Source of the DNA: Eustoma russellianum | Lineage: Eukaryota; Streptophyta; Magnoliopsida; Gentianales; Gentianaceae | DNA: 64,000 nucleotides | NCBI GenBank assembly: GCA_036186865.1 | Contig: AP025054.1 | Span: 22,106,122 to 22,170,121 of the forward strand | Direction of reading: 5' to 3' | Shown: piece after piece, positions 24,958 through 37,600 of the stretch | Position numbering within the stretch: the first letter of the stretch is position 1 | How the letters are laid out: each line of letters starts with the position of its first letter | Translations under genes and position numbers: made by a program | The notes under the pieces: generated by a model | Databases searched by the model: none | Told to the model about the DNA's origin: nothing | What the model saw: only the letters and a program-made list of their open reading frames with translations

Positions 24958-25670
24958 AACTAAAAGCTATATCCTTACCGGATTGTTTAGAAGACTCGGC
25001 CTTCCTTTGATTTAGTTTAGCCTCGTAAACTTTTAGTAAGCCAATTAGTTCATCCATTTTTGTAATAGACTTGGTTTCCTCTATTGCTGTCACCTTCGGA
25101 TCCCATTCAGTAGGAAGACTTCGTAGCACTTTTTGGACTTTCTCGTTGCTAGTAAAGGATTTACCTAGAGCTTCAAGTGCATTAAAAATGTTAGTAATTC
25201 TCAAATCCATAGATGTTATGGATTCGTTCGGCAACATTTTAAACGACTCAAGTTCAGTCATAAGCATGTTTATTTTAGACTCTTTTACACCACTAGTACC
25301 TTCATTCTTTAATTCTAAAGATTTCCACATGTCGTGGGCACTTGTGCAGTTTGAAACATATTCTGCTTCAGAGGCCGTTAGTCCATTCAAAAGTAATTGC
25401 ATAGCTTTAGCATTCATGGAAATTTTCTTTTTATCTTCGGTTGACCATTGACTTTTATATTTTTCTACTTCTTGTGTTACACCATTTACATGTACAACCT
25501 TCATTGGAATGTATGGTCTATATTAAACTATAAACCATAAATCGATGTCTATAGCCATTAAGAATAGCCTCATCCTAAGTTTCCAATGGAGGAAATTATT
25601 ACAATTGAAAAGAGGAGGACGTTGAGTAGACATACCTTCCAACTCACCTTTGTGAGAGATCAATGCCATA
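24958..25670 (-). pseudogene. gag, 5' part, of the minus-strand copia element
   Basis: Minus strand. From the MSTQRP start (about 25630) through the UBN2-type capsid region. The 185-residue reading 25504-24947 contains WSTEDKKKISMNAKAMQLLL and TEWDPKVTAIEETKSI without the stop found at 4719 of the plus copy. A stop lies near 25525 (after DLWFIV). The reading ends where the solo LTR was inserted; its last residues come from the LTR. Confidence 0.88.
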
Positions 25671-25783
25671 GTGAATAGATATACTACCTTTGATTTGAAC
25701 AAGGAAGCTCCAATGTACTCTTGCTACTAACTTTGTCTTCTTAGTGTGGTGTTAATCTTATTCCTTAGAGTGGTGTTAACCTG

Positions 25784-25795
25784 GCTCTGATACCA
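25784..25795 (-). other. Primer binding site of the minus-strand element
   Basis: Reverse complement reads TGGTATCAGAGC, two bases inside the LTR end at 25798. It defines 25798-28503 as the 5' LTR. Confidence 0.95.
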
Positions 25796-25797
25796 AT

Positions 25798-28503
25798 TGT
25801 TGGACCATGACACCTGCAATAAACACCACTAGAGAGAGGGGGTGAATAGTGGTTAGCGGAAATTTCACTATTAAAAAAACTTTTCAAAACTCCTCTGAAA
25901 ACTGATTCTATAAATTTCAGAATCAGAGTCTGCCTTTAAAAACTTGTTTCTCTTTGTGTAGAACTTCAAAACCTTTGAAACTTTCCAGAAATATACTTCA
26001 AGACATTTTATAACTCCTGTAAAAATTTGAGAGAAATGCAAAGTCATTTGACTCTTCAAAAAGGTAAAAACTTTTAGTCTCACAGATTTTTCAAAATAAG
26101 ACAGAAACGTTGTTCAATTTAGAAAAACTAGAACTCCTTTTGTACTTATCCAAAAGGTGCGATCTTTATGTCAAAACAAAGCTTAGAAATTGTAGTTTAT
26201 GTTTTCAAAAAGCCTTGATCAATTATCCTAGCCAAATAATATAGAATTGCAAAACTTTGAAGACAGGTCAGGTTTGTTAACAGATTTGTGCAGCTAATTT
26301 GCAATGACTGTTTGATTAACTTTTCTTTTCTCAAATCAAGTGATTCTTATTGCAAATGAAAGCTAACAGTCTGAAGTTGGTTGAAACCAAAAATCAGAAT
26401 TTTTGAAAATGTTTTTCTATTGTTTCCGGATTTTAGAAGTTCAGTGCAGAAACTCTGAAAAAATAGGCAGAAAAGTATAGAAGACAAAGACACCAAGAAT
26501 TATCCTGGTTCGATCAATGTGACCTACTCCAGTACCAAGGAACACCTTTCCTTGGATTTTCACTATGTGAATAACACCTTACAACTTACAAAGTACTTGA
26601 TTCTTGGGTTATACACCAACCCTAATCAAGACTTGACCACAGCATCTTACAATCTCAAGAATGTAATCACCTCACCACCAATTGATATAACCTTATAGAA
26701 TGGCTAATAAATTACAACTTTTACGAGTACAAGAGGTGTGTATGCAGCACAATAACAATCAAAATCACATATAACATCAGCTGCAAGAACAAAAATGGAG
26801 AATGGAGAAGAAGAAGAATAAGAGAAGAAGATAGCTTCAAGTGGTGTGTCTTCCTTCTTCAACTCCACTTCTATTTATAGGTGTGAGCAGCCCCTTGTGG
26901 ATTAGGATGCCCACATGTCACCTTCCACATCATCAATCTCAATTGTCTTTATTTGATTGGAAGACCACCTCATCACCTTGATTAGTTGGCACTTTCAAGA
27001 CATGTGATTGGACCATTTTGAATGCTAAAATTTCTGCAGGAATTTTCAGATTTGTTCAAGTGGTTTTGATGACCACTTATTCCTCTACTTTTTGCTCAAC
27101 CTCTTCAACAACTTTGGAAGGATAATAGCTGACCAAATCTGCGGATTTACAGCTTCCAAAACCGAAAATAATTCCACCTAGGATGCCAAGAATGCAGCTC
27201 CTTGCCAATATGTCATCTTGGAGTGTTTTGGTTGGTTCTTGTGATGTAGTCTTGCTCATATGTCAAAATTTGAGTTGTCCACCTCATATACACATATATG
27301 AACGTTTTTAATGTTCAAAAATGAGTAGAAAATCAGATAACGATGGCTGAATAATAGTGAGAATTAGCTGCATAGTAAATATCACCCTTTGACCCAACTA
27401 CTTCCACTTTCCTCTCCTTCAAGTGTTGATGATTGTTTCTCAGCTTTTTGACCAATATCCATCCGAAAATAATAAAGAATAAGTCCCAAAATATGTGTAT
27501 GATAACACCATGATGATAATATAATGTCACAAAACAAATGTCACAACATAAGAAGTACGAGAAAACTGAAAACCATAGCATATATGGTTAATATAGATAT
27601 GAAGTCCATGAATCACCAAGAATAATATGAAGATCATAAATATGATATAAGAGACATCCATAGGGAAACCATTTAGCATTACACAGAAAATAAATCTGTG
27701 TAAATGACCAAAATGCCCTTGAGCACCAATATGACCAAAATGCCCTTGAGCGCCAAATATGTCAAAAAGAGTGTAGAGATACTCCAACTTTGTAATTTCA
27801 TGCATATGGACACTATCCATTTGATAAGACCCTGAAAAAGCTCAAAACCAACTCCTTTACCCTTGTGGTAAGTTGTAATAACTTCCTTGGCGCGTTAGTG
27901 AAAAACATATGCATATACGAACTCATAAACACATAAAATCCAAGTAATGAAACATGATAAACATATATAAAATGTTTAAAAACTCATTACATGCAAAGAA
28001 GATCATGTGTATATCAAAAATGAGTATTAGTTTGTCATATGTTGGAGAATTTTTCATAATTCTACAGACATCGATTGATCTATGTCTCAATTTTAGAGAC
28101 CGATGTATATGTCGATCGATCAACGTCCCTACAGTTGAGCGATCCATGTCTCACCGTAAGTTTTTTTTTGATTCTGTGAGACGTGGATCGATCCATGTGA
28201 GGGGCTGACGTACGTCGATCGATCCACTTGAGGGGATGACGTGCGTCGACCAATCCACGTGAGAGATCGACATCTCACAGTAAGTTCTTGGTTCTATTCT
28301 GTCCAACATCGATCGATGGATGTAGCGGATGATGTACATCGATCGATCCACGTGTCTCTGCCTGAGAGATCGACGTCCCTTTTTCACTTATTTCAACTTT
28401 GTTTCAACTTTTTGATACTTTTATAATATTAAGTGATACTTTTTAAGAATTTAACACTTAAAATCATGCTTTTGCAAATTATTCAAACACAACATTCTCA
28501 ACA
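25798..28503 (-). repeat. 5' LTR (2706 bp) of the minus-strand element
   Basis: Reverse complement starts TGTTGAGAATG (28503) and ends CCAACA (25798). Very similar to 1412-4094. Contains the palindrome array (28060-28390), a TATA box (26871-26880 minus) and the shared block (about 26494-26560). Next to it, LINE sequence resumes at 28504 with TAAAG, the counterpart of TSD TAAAT at 1407-1411. Confidence 0.94.
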
Positions 28504-28505
28504 TA

Positions 28506-31500
28506 AAGGTCTTAGTTTGGAATGACAGAGGTATTCATACGTCAACAGATCGTCTATAATTATTAGTTCATCGATACCATTTGCATCTTCTTGTTATTAT
28601 TGAACCTAAGGCTAGAACATCGATGTTGGTTTCATATCGTCTTAAATTTGGATTTTCGCAAGCAGTGTTTGATTGTAATGATCACATTTGGATATTTTGG
28701 AGATACTCAGTCTTCAATCTGGAAGGAGAATGCCCTGGTGTTCAAAACCATTCTATGCGGTTTTGTTGGTTGCATTCGGGGGACTCATTTCGGTGTACTT
28801 TTGTCTATGGTCTTCATTCTATTATTGATTGTTGTTCACTATGGGCGGATCTTATTTCTTTTCAGGGCTCTTTACATCTACCTTGGTTGGTTGCGGACAT
28901 TTTAATACATTTTTGTCGCTTGATGAGCATAAGGGACGGTCATCGTCGCCACTTCGCACATTACAGGATTTTAAAGGTTGTCTCTCTGCTTACTCCATTC
29001 AGTCGATTAAATTTCAAGGCTCTACTTATACTTGGTCTGATGGCCATGTGTTGGGCAGGATTTGGCACCAATTAGGCCGTTTTCTTTGCACCTCGGGTTT
29101 TTTGAGTTATTTTTCACTATGCATTATCATCATCTTAATCGGACTACTTCAGATCATTTGCTGGTTTTATAGAGTGCTCAGCAGAGACTTCTAATGTGGC
29201 TGGCTCATTTCGATATTTGGATGTTTGGACAACTCATTCTGAGTTTGACAGCTTTGTTAGTCACCATTGGCAATCATTTCCTATAGTTGGAGACATGTGG
29301 GGCTTTTACTCTAAATTGCGCCAACTCACGTGCCATTTACGACAGTGGAATAAAGAGGTGTTTGGCAATATCTTTGACGCGGTGGTTGCTGCTGAGGCCA
29401 AAGTAACACGTTGTGAAAGAGATTATGATTATTCTCCGTCGGAGCACACACGGATGAAATATCATAAAAGCATGGCTTCTTTACTCCTTGTGCAATCTCG
29501 TGCTCTATTATTTTAGAAGCAAAACGCAAATGTCCAATGGTTGCAACAAGGAGATGCTAACACTTGATTTTTCCATCAAACAGTTGAGGACAGGCAGCGT
29601 AAACAAGCCATCCGCCAGATTCTTCGAGATGATGGACCGAAGTGTAACACTTCACAAGATATTGAATTAGACGCGATCCGATATTATCAGGCCCTTTTTA
29701 CGGTTGCGCCAACTACGCAGCACGAGTCCATTATTCAGTACATTCCCCAGTTAGTATCAGATGCAGATAATCAAGCTCTTTTGTCTTTGCCTTCCCTACA
29801 GGAAGTGAAGCAGGCAGTATGGGATCTCAGTCCGACGAGTGCAGCTAGTCTGGATGGCTTTCCTGGGTTATTTTACCGTTGATTCTGGCCGGTTATACAT
29901 TTGGATGTTCAAAAAGTGGTACAGGAGTTCTTTTTGGATGTTCGTCCATCTAGTCAGGTCGCCACCGCTCTCATTACGCTTATTCCTAAGATAGCTAATC
30001 CTCACTCATCCTCCGAATATCGGCCAATTTGTTTGACAAACTTTATATCGAAGTCATCACATGGTTGTTCTCTACTCAGTTGTCCTCCTTGCTACACCGA
30101 CTAATTTCTCCAAAACAGGCTGGATTTATGAAGGGCCGAGATATTATAGAGAAGATTCTTATGGCCCAAGAATTGGTACATGTCTTAGATATTGGATATG
30201 GCCAAAGCATTTTACAGGGTGTGCTAGTCTTATCTTAGGCAGCTGTTGTTGAACACAGGCTTCAATTCTCGGTTGGTGAGAATTCTTTTGAATAATTTAT
30301 CAGCTACACGATGTTGGGTTTTAATAAATAGCAAGCCGGTGGGTTATTTTCCCGTATCAAGAGGGATTAAACAAGGAGATCTTCTATCGCCTCTCCTATT
30401 CATTCTCGCCTCGGAAGGTTTTTCGCGAGGTCTTAAAACACTAATGGCAATTGTTGGTTTCATGCAGGTCGAGTCCCACAAGTGTCACATTTGGGGTTTG
30501 CGGACGATCTAGTTATATTTTAAATGGTTCCATCTGGAATCTGCAGCATTTCAGACATTTTTTGGATTCCTATCGGCAAGCATATGGGCACCTAGTAAAT
30601 TTCCATAAAAGCCAGATAGTGGTCGGATCAGGTGTTTCAGGGACACGTGTTTCTCAAGAGCTAGGTATGCGTTTATCTACCTGACCTATCAAGTATCTTG
30701 GATCTTTTCTATATAAGGGAATTAATCGGGCTGATTACTGTGTTTCTCTACTTGCCCATTTTGATGCTAAATTAAATTCTTGGTCTTTTAAGCTTCTCTC
30801 TATGGCTGGTCGTATGATACTAATTCATCATGTACTTTGCTCCATTCTATTTCATATTATCGCTAGTTCAAGATTACCGAAGAGTGTTATAGATGCTTTA
30901 AATCGACAGATGTCACACTTTCTTTGGAATGGCCGACATCACTATCAATCTTGGGACCAAATATGTCGGCCCACAGAATATGGGGGTTTGTGTATTCAGA
31001 ACCTTGCAATGATTTAGCAGACATATGATTGCCTTCTCTGGTGGAAATTTCAACAATCCGATTCATTGTGGGCGACATACAGTCGGGCTAATATGGTCGC
31101 ATATATGCACATATTTATGATTCGGCTGTTTGGAAGCGTATTTGTAGAATACATGATTACATGCAACATTGCATACAGATCACTCCGAATGGACTTAATT
31201 GGACTGAAGACCCTTCAGGTCAATTTACACTTAGATTTTATTATAGCCTGCTTTCCTTGGTTTCACCCTCATTTGATTGTTCACGATACATGTGGTGGCC
31301 TAGCTCACCTTCAGGGGCCCGAACCTTTGTATGGAAACTTTGGCAGCGTTCGTTACCATTGGTTGACGATCTCCATATGTGGCAGACAATCTTTCCATTG
31401 CAATGTGTTTTTTGCAGGATTAACTCAGATAGGCAAGATCGTATCTTCTTGATATGTCCAGTTATTCAACCATTATGGCAAGAGATATCTATTTCGTTCT

Positions 31501-32289
31501 CTGGTCCGATGCCTCGTCAGTCAACCATTTGTGTCTACTTACTTCGTTGGTGGAGAAATTCTTCATCTCATACTATGATTGGTCAGCTTAGAGCAGTTAT
31601 CCCATCCTTGATAGCATAGGTTATTTGGAAGGAATACACAGCCATTAGATTTAGAGATGGCAGTTTCTCTTATGGTCTATTATTTGAGAGAGTTCGAGAT
31701 CATACATACACTTGGTGCATGTCCACGCAGGGTCGTAAATGCTCCCACTCAATCCCACATTTTACTGCACGTCTCTTCTCTCCGTCATTACTACACACCG
31801 TCACTGGGTGGTGTATTGGGAGTTACCACCTTCGGGTAAATTAAAGATAAATGTCGATGCATCAGTGGGTAGCTTTAACATTGCAGCAGGAGCAGTTTTA
31901 AGAAATAACTATGAAGATTTTGTGTCGGCCATTTGCTTTTCCTTGCCGGCTACTACGCCTTTGCGGGCTGAACTAATGGCTTTGTTGTATGCGCTAATAT
32001 TCAACGCCAGAGACCATGATCATCTTATCCTCGCCGCTTGTTGTTGAATCATCTTTCTACACCAGAACGATACACATGCTCATTATTTATGGATCTACAG
32101 CGAGCTACAACTTTTTTGTGTCTAAATGACTCCTCACTTCCCTGTGAGGCAAATATTGCAGCACATACATTATCCAGACATGGTATAAATTCGCCTAGTG
32201 TGACTTTGTACACTCCCTCTTTGTCCTGCCGTGTGAAGTTTGGGGGGGAAATTTCTCTAGACACTTGTGCTCCTCATCTGCGACTTTGA
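28506..32289 (+). pseudogene. LINE ORF2 (endonuclease, RT, zf-RVT, RNase H), broken
   Basis: Endonuclease starts VLVWNDRGIHTSTDRL at 28506. RT motifs include TLIPKIANPHSSSEYRPIC (about 29970-30030), KQAGFMKGRDI (30110-30150), GIKQGDLLSPLLFILASEGF (30360-30420) and LGFADDLVIF (30491-30520). zf-RVT motif is TFVWKLWQRSLPLVD (31320-31370). RNase H has KLKINVDASVG and PLRAELMALLYAL (31840-31995). At least six frame changes or stops, including a TAG after ALLF (29514) and a TGA in DANT-FFHQTVED (29566). Both stops are also in the left copy. Confidence 0.9.
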
Positions 32290-32834
32290 TATCTTTTGTC
32301 TCACAATGGGTTGGCATGCACACAAATGGGTTGCCTATGCCACACATTAGCATAGGCAATATTGGTATGTCATTCTACCTTATATTCTGCCTGCTTCGCT
32401 CAAATTATCTTACTACATTAACTGTCATAATAATAATGTTTTTTCCCTATGAGCTTGCATCGGAGAGTTCTCAAATGATGATGGGAATATGCGCTGCTTT
32501 CCAACTAGGGCAATCACAGATTGCTGGCTGGATATTCTTACTGTTGCATGTGTTCGTAACGAATAAAGGAAACGTCGGTATGTACATAGCCTTTACTATA
32601 TTCTTTTTGCCATATACTCCTTCTGCTCTATTGATCATTTTTTATGCATGGCTTATACAACTGGCACGTGGCTTCCTACTTGTCGCTTTAATGGAGTTGC
32701 AGACTATCGACACAAGACATAGATACATAGACTTTTGAACACATTTGTATAGCATAGGTTATGCTTTGCACTGCCTTTTACTTTTTATGAACAATAATTT
32801 GTCATTGGTCTTTGTAATTATTTTAAGCTTTATA

Positions 32835-32851
32835 GTGGGAGAGTCTCCCAC
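32835..32851 (+). other. LINE 3'-end hairpin, version B
   Basis: GTGGGAGAGTCTCCCAC has an 8-bp stem around one base. In sense orientation the other LINE 3' end (13664-13680) reads GTAGGAGAGTCTCCTAC: G-C at stem position 3 is replaced by A-T, so pairing is kept. Compensatory change points to a conserved RNA structure. Confidence 0.6.
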
Positions 32852-32889
32852 GTGCTCTGTAACCACGATATTCCTTCGCCACAAGTGAG

Positions 32890-32960
32890 GGATATGGAGA
32901 GGGGAATCGAACTCGAGACCGGAGAATGGGATAAATGATACTCAACCGCTAGACCTATAG
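32890..32960 (-). other. tRNA-like internal promoter fragment (possible SINE or tRNA-derived piece)
   Basis: Read on the minus strand, TAGGTCTAGCGG (32957-32946) resembles a Pol III A box and GAGTTCGATTCC (32914-32903) matches a B box well. The spacing is about 43 nt, within the normal range. The segment sits between the 3' ends of two convergent LINEs and is followed leftward by LINE 3' sequence in antisense. It does not fold obviously as a full tRNA, so it is called a tRNA-related fragment only. Confidence 0.4.
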
Positions 32961-33737
32961 GTTTTTCGCACCTTGTTTTATTGAAAGCGATTTTTATTAT
33001 AAAGCCTCACTTATGGAGGAGGAATATCATATTACAATGAAGTCACCATAGGAAAATAAATGATACAGAGAGCTAATGAGCACCAACCTCTAATCGTATA
33101 TGATATGCCGCATTAAAATCTTGCCAAGTAGAACCACCCTTGTGAAAAAAACCTTGTCTAAGGAAAAAGCGTACATATTTATACAATTAGAGCGTTGGAC
33201 CAATACATAGTAATGCAGAAAATGTGCGGCAATGTAGCTCCAGAAATGATAATGGTTGTCTTGTAATCATGAAGATGCACGCGAGCCGGCGATAGACAGT
33301 AGGACCATGAGAACGCAGTTCGTTGCACCTCAGAGCAAACCAGAAATGAAAACATCAGTAATGCAAAGAGAATATGTGATAAAGAAAATAAATGGAGAAA
33401 GCTCATACTCATGCAACCTTGATTCAAGGAGAGCCAAGGCGACGTCCACAATATGAAGCGTCCCCTAATATTAGATGCAGGCTATGAAGTATATGGGTTC
33501 ATTCGCGACTGTGATTTCACCATGTGCCAAGACAATACATCCAACATTTGATTCATGAGCGCCAACAGCATAGCAATACCCAACAGAATTACAAAGTCTA
33601 AGGATAAGCTGAAGCATGTAACATATGAAAGAAAAAAGAGATCAATGCATGTAAAAAGACGCACCAGCATTGTCTGCGCCAGTAGTTGACATAGACAACA
33701 TAAAGGTATTAGCGCCAACACCATATGAGACATTTGA

Positions 33738-34600
33738 TCAATGACGCAAAGTAAGAAGCTGTATATCCATAAGTATTACTCCACGAACCTCACAGGGGAG
33801 GCCATGGAGAGAATTATAACATTGGAGTCTGACTGCTCTATAGCCAAGGCGGACTAATCGATGAGATGCAGTATTGGATTCTCTTGGACAATCCTGAACA
33901 GTTGATTGATTTAATGATAAGGACATGGTTGCGCGATGTAGATCAGCCGCTAGCGAGCCCGTGAACAGGTGAGAGTTTGTCAACATGGAAAGAATAGATT
34001 GGCAATCCGTCCCAACAATAATGTTAGCATATTCCCGCGCATAATGAACCAGTGCTAACGTCAATGCCAATAGTTCCGCCCCCAGCGGACTAACCATAGG
34101 CAATGAAAAACATATGGCCGAAATCAGTTGGCCCTGATCCGTACTCAAAACTGCTCCTCCGGCTGCCTGAGATCTCCCCACCATGGCGTCTACATTTAAT
34201 TTCAGCTTTCCAGACGGAGGCAACTCCCAATGAACTAGCCGCATGCGCTTTGATTTCAGTGGTGGAGAAAAGTGAAGAGCCACTAATTGAGATATATTCG
34301 TTGCAAACTTTTTGACATTCATTGCTGCACACCACGTATAGACTGTCATTCGTACCTTTTCAAACAACCGCACATAGGCACAGGTCTCAGAGCCAAAACG
34401 TATTGCCGCATATTCCTTCCAAATAAGCCATGTGACAATCGATGGCACTATCGCCCTTAGCTGACCCATCATAGATGTTTGATTGGAGATGCGCCACCAT
34501 CGATAGAGATGTGCCTTAATTGTATGACTGATTGGCACAGGTCCTAAGAAGATAATGGAGACTTCCCTCCATAATGGCCGTATCTGCAGGCATCTGAGAA
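33738..34600 (-). pseudogene. LINE RNase H domain (266-residue open frame)
   Basis: Minus strand, 34538-33738 uninterrupted. Starts in the link after zf-RVT (TIKAHLYRWWR), then GKLKLNVDAMVG, AGGAVLSTD, GAELLALTLALVHYA, VGTDCQSI and RESNTASHRLVR. These match the RNase H domain at the C-terminus of plant L1 ORF2, with D, E and D of the active site in place. The frame is open, but upstream parts of the element are cut by the LTR and frameshifts, so it is a fragment of a dead element. Confidence 0.85.
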
Positions 34601-34605
34601 ATATA

Positions 34606-37600
34606 TGTAGAGAAAAGGGGGTTTGAAAGATTTCAAAATAAGTGACTTAAATGCATGATATATATACAAACGTGTACATGTGTGCATGATACTTTGCTAT
34701 TACTTGCATTATTTAGCTTATATATAATGTTGCCAGACTAACGAGCCATGAAGCGTTAAAGCTTACATCATATGACAAACATTTGTTGTGTTTATACTAT
34801 TTTCAGGTGCCACCATTAATGAACTAAACTAGTTCATTAAGTGAAGTACTTAGTATATTAAACTAAGTAGTTCATTAAAGGAAGCCACATTTGGAAAAGG
34901 CACAAAGGCAACAAAGCTAAGGAAGGAAAGTTTTCTCCTCCTCCCCTCTTTAATGTGACACGCCATATACACATATATTACATATATTTTCAGATTTTTT
35001 GAAAAGGCACATACATATGTATTCCAACGTACTACCGACACGTTATATACGTACGTACGTTAACGTCACACCACTATACTTAACTCATATTTATGAGTAT
35101 ATTCAGGTCTTATATCATATGATATAAGATATGGTGTTGACAAATTGAATACGACACGATAAAAGGTTCTAAACCAAAAATTGTCGTATCGGGCGAATAC
35201 TGAAACTTCGCCAACGTGTCATGTACTTGCCATAAATAGATGGCCAGCCCCTATACCTCAAAAATCATTATTATTTTCGTGGGTTACATGTAATATTCAG
35301 CCAAAAATACTTTCCATGTTGGCACACACAAATTACTCCACATTAAAGCCAAAATGTGAAGATTCCAAGTTTAATTTTGTCACATGTTAATGGTACCACT
35401 TTAGACCAGCCAAGTGCTGAGATTTAAAGTATATATTATATATATTATGTATAACATAATATATATAACATGTGCAAAAGTTGGAATTTAAATTAGAGAA
35501 AAATCGAGTAATCGATAAATATCGAAAATTCGGTTTTCTACGCACACAATACATGGAACGTTTTTGGTACATCATATGACACGTATCTAGAAACTTTTTA
35601 CATATGTTATACATCTTAAAGTGTTCTAGAAAATTAAATTAAGGGCTGATTGGAATATAACAAGTGTGTATTATTAAATGTTCATTATTTTACAAAGTTA
35701 GCAAAAATAAATTTCAGCACATGCACATACATATCCAACGCCACCTACAGCTGAGATGGAGCCTATTTGGAGCCTTGTTGGCATATTGATTGTTCAATGA
35801 TCAATCATGCAATGTTGGTGAATTAAAGAGAGAAGCTACAAATGGTAAGAATTCAAAATTTGTCTCTCTTATAACACATGCTGAAAATTTCATCATGCTA
35901 CACAAGGCTGGCCGATTTTTTGACATAAATGTGATCTAATTTGTCATCTTTTATTGTGTGATTGATTGGAAGAAGAAATGGAAATGATTTGAATATTATT
36001 TAAATTAATAAAGTGTGATATTCTACATATCACACATGCTGAAATTTTTTCAGCATGTGTGAGACATAGAGTGGCCGAATTATTGAGCATAAAGATGTCC
36101 ATGTTCATTTACAATGTGATAAAGTTATTTACCATCAATTGGTGATTCATTTTATAAAGAAAAATCAAATTAAATTTGGCATTATTTTGAATGAAATGGA
36201 ATGATGCACATGCTGAAAATTCAGCATGGCATGGCCGAATTTTTGGCTCAATTTTGTGAGAAAATTGTCTTGCAACATTTATGTGATAATCTTATGATTT
36301 ATGGAAATTATTTTGTGATGATTTTGGCACATGTTTAAGTGTTATTCTCAGATTTTTCTAAGTCATCAATGATGACAACATTCAACCAATCATGAAGTAC
36401 CAAGTAAGCGAAGCTTAAATGATCATCCAATAAGAAGATGCCAAGTAAGCAAGGCATTGTCACAATGATGTCTTACATTCTCCCAAGGACTTAGAAGATA
36501 ATTTTTCAAGAGGGGGAGGCACCTACAAGGGGATGGCTACATGGCATAAAAAGGAAAGAAGAGAGCAAACAAAACAAGCACAAGTATTGCAAATCAAAAT
36601 GATCAAAAAGCCTAGCTCTTCTTCTTCTACATTCTCTTTCTTTCTTTCTTCTTGTAAGCCTATTGTATTCATATCTTTCAATCTTGAATAGGCTTGATAT
36701 AGACCACCACTCATTATATATCTTTGTAAAAGATTGATCAAGGTGTGATCAATCTTCATTCTTGCGAGGTGGTGGTGTTCGTGCAAATTGTATTAACCGT
36801 ACAAGGTTTGTAAAGGGTTGGAGTTAGGTGTAACTCTATCAACCCTGTGGTAAGGTGTGTTGTGTGTGTGTGATTAGTGTGAACCAAGGAAGGTGTTCCT
36901 TGAAGACTGGAGTAGATTGTTTATAACCGAACCAGTATAAAAATCTTGGTGTAATTTACTTTCAGCATTTACTTTTTAGTTACTGCACAGTTTACGCTTC
37001 TTGTTCGCATTCAAAAAATAGTAAACGATTTTCAAAAATCACAAAAATTTCCAAAAATATATTCAAACGTTCTAGGGTTAATTTGGCACAAGTTTCAACC
37101 CTTTTGGATAAGTATAAGTTGATCAAACATCAAAAGATCTGAGACTAGTGCAGTCTGATTTTCAGACTTGCAAAGGTTGAGACTTTGATTGTAGTTGACC
37201 TACTTTCCAAAAGAATTTTACAAAACTGTTTCAACCCAATTAAATATAGTATATAAAGAGTTAGTGGTCAAATTTTCAGAGCATTTGGACATACACACAA
37301 ATAGGAATAAATTTTTCAAAACCGTCTACCGTTTCTGGCAGATTCGAGCAATCTGTTTACCAACGGTTTTTGAAGGGGTTAAAGGTTGAATTTTAATTTG
37401 AAATTTTTAGGGGACCCTCATAACATCTGAGGCTAAGGTCTCTCAAAATTTCAGAATTTTTGGAGACCTCTAACCTTGTTTTAAAAACGTTTTAAAACTG
37501 GCTCTGAAAACAGAATCTGTTTTTAGAAGTTGAATTGTTTAGGTTCAAACAAATTTTAAAAACCACACTTTCCGCACCATCTATTCAACGCCCCTCTTCT

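Larger units (their letters stand above)
13879..28503 (-). mobile_element. Minus-strand copy of the Sirevirus-like element, 3' end rearranged
   Basis: Inverted copy of the element at 1412-12375. From right to left: 5' LTR (28503-25798), primer site, gag (with a nested solo LTR), protease, integrase, RT/RNase H, polypurine zone, then only the first 53 bp of the 3' LTR (17299-17247). That stub is fused to a second pol 3' half (17246-15235), another 53-bp stub (15234-15182) and a third, truncated pol piece (15181-13879). It joins the LINE at 28503/28504 at the same LINE position as the plus-strand element, so it is a duplicate of that insertion rather than an independent one. Confidence 0.9.
28504..32889 (+). 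mobile_element. L1-type LINE, ORF2 to 3' UTR, plus strand
   Basis: The same LINE as at 1-1411 but inverted, and here continuing to the 3' end. Order: endonuclease (28506-29190), linker (29196-29516), RT (29800-31020), zf-RVT region (31160-31450), RNase H (31830-32050), long 3' UTR (32290-32889) ending in a hairpin (32835-32851) and CACAAGTGAGG. The first ~1.4 kb is the inverted duplicate of 1411-1. ORF1 is absent because the duplication begins at the copia insertion. Confidence 0.9.

Noticed and set aside
32265..32738. 157-residue hydrophobic ORF, looks like a membrane protein
   Set aside because: Lies in the LINE 3' UTR after RNase H; T-rich sequence gives Leu/Phe/Ile by composition, and no family motif is seen.
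33179..33733. Two hydrophobic ORFs (90 and 83 residues) on the minus strand
   Set aside because: Second LINE 3' UTR; same compositional effect as 32265-32738.
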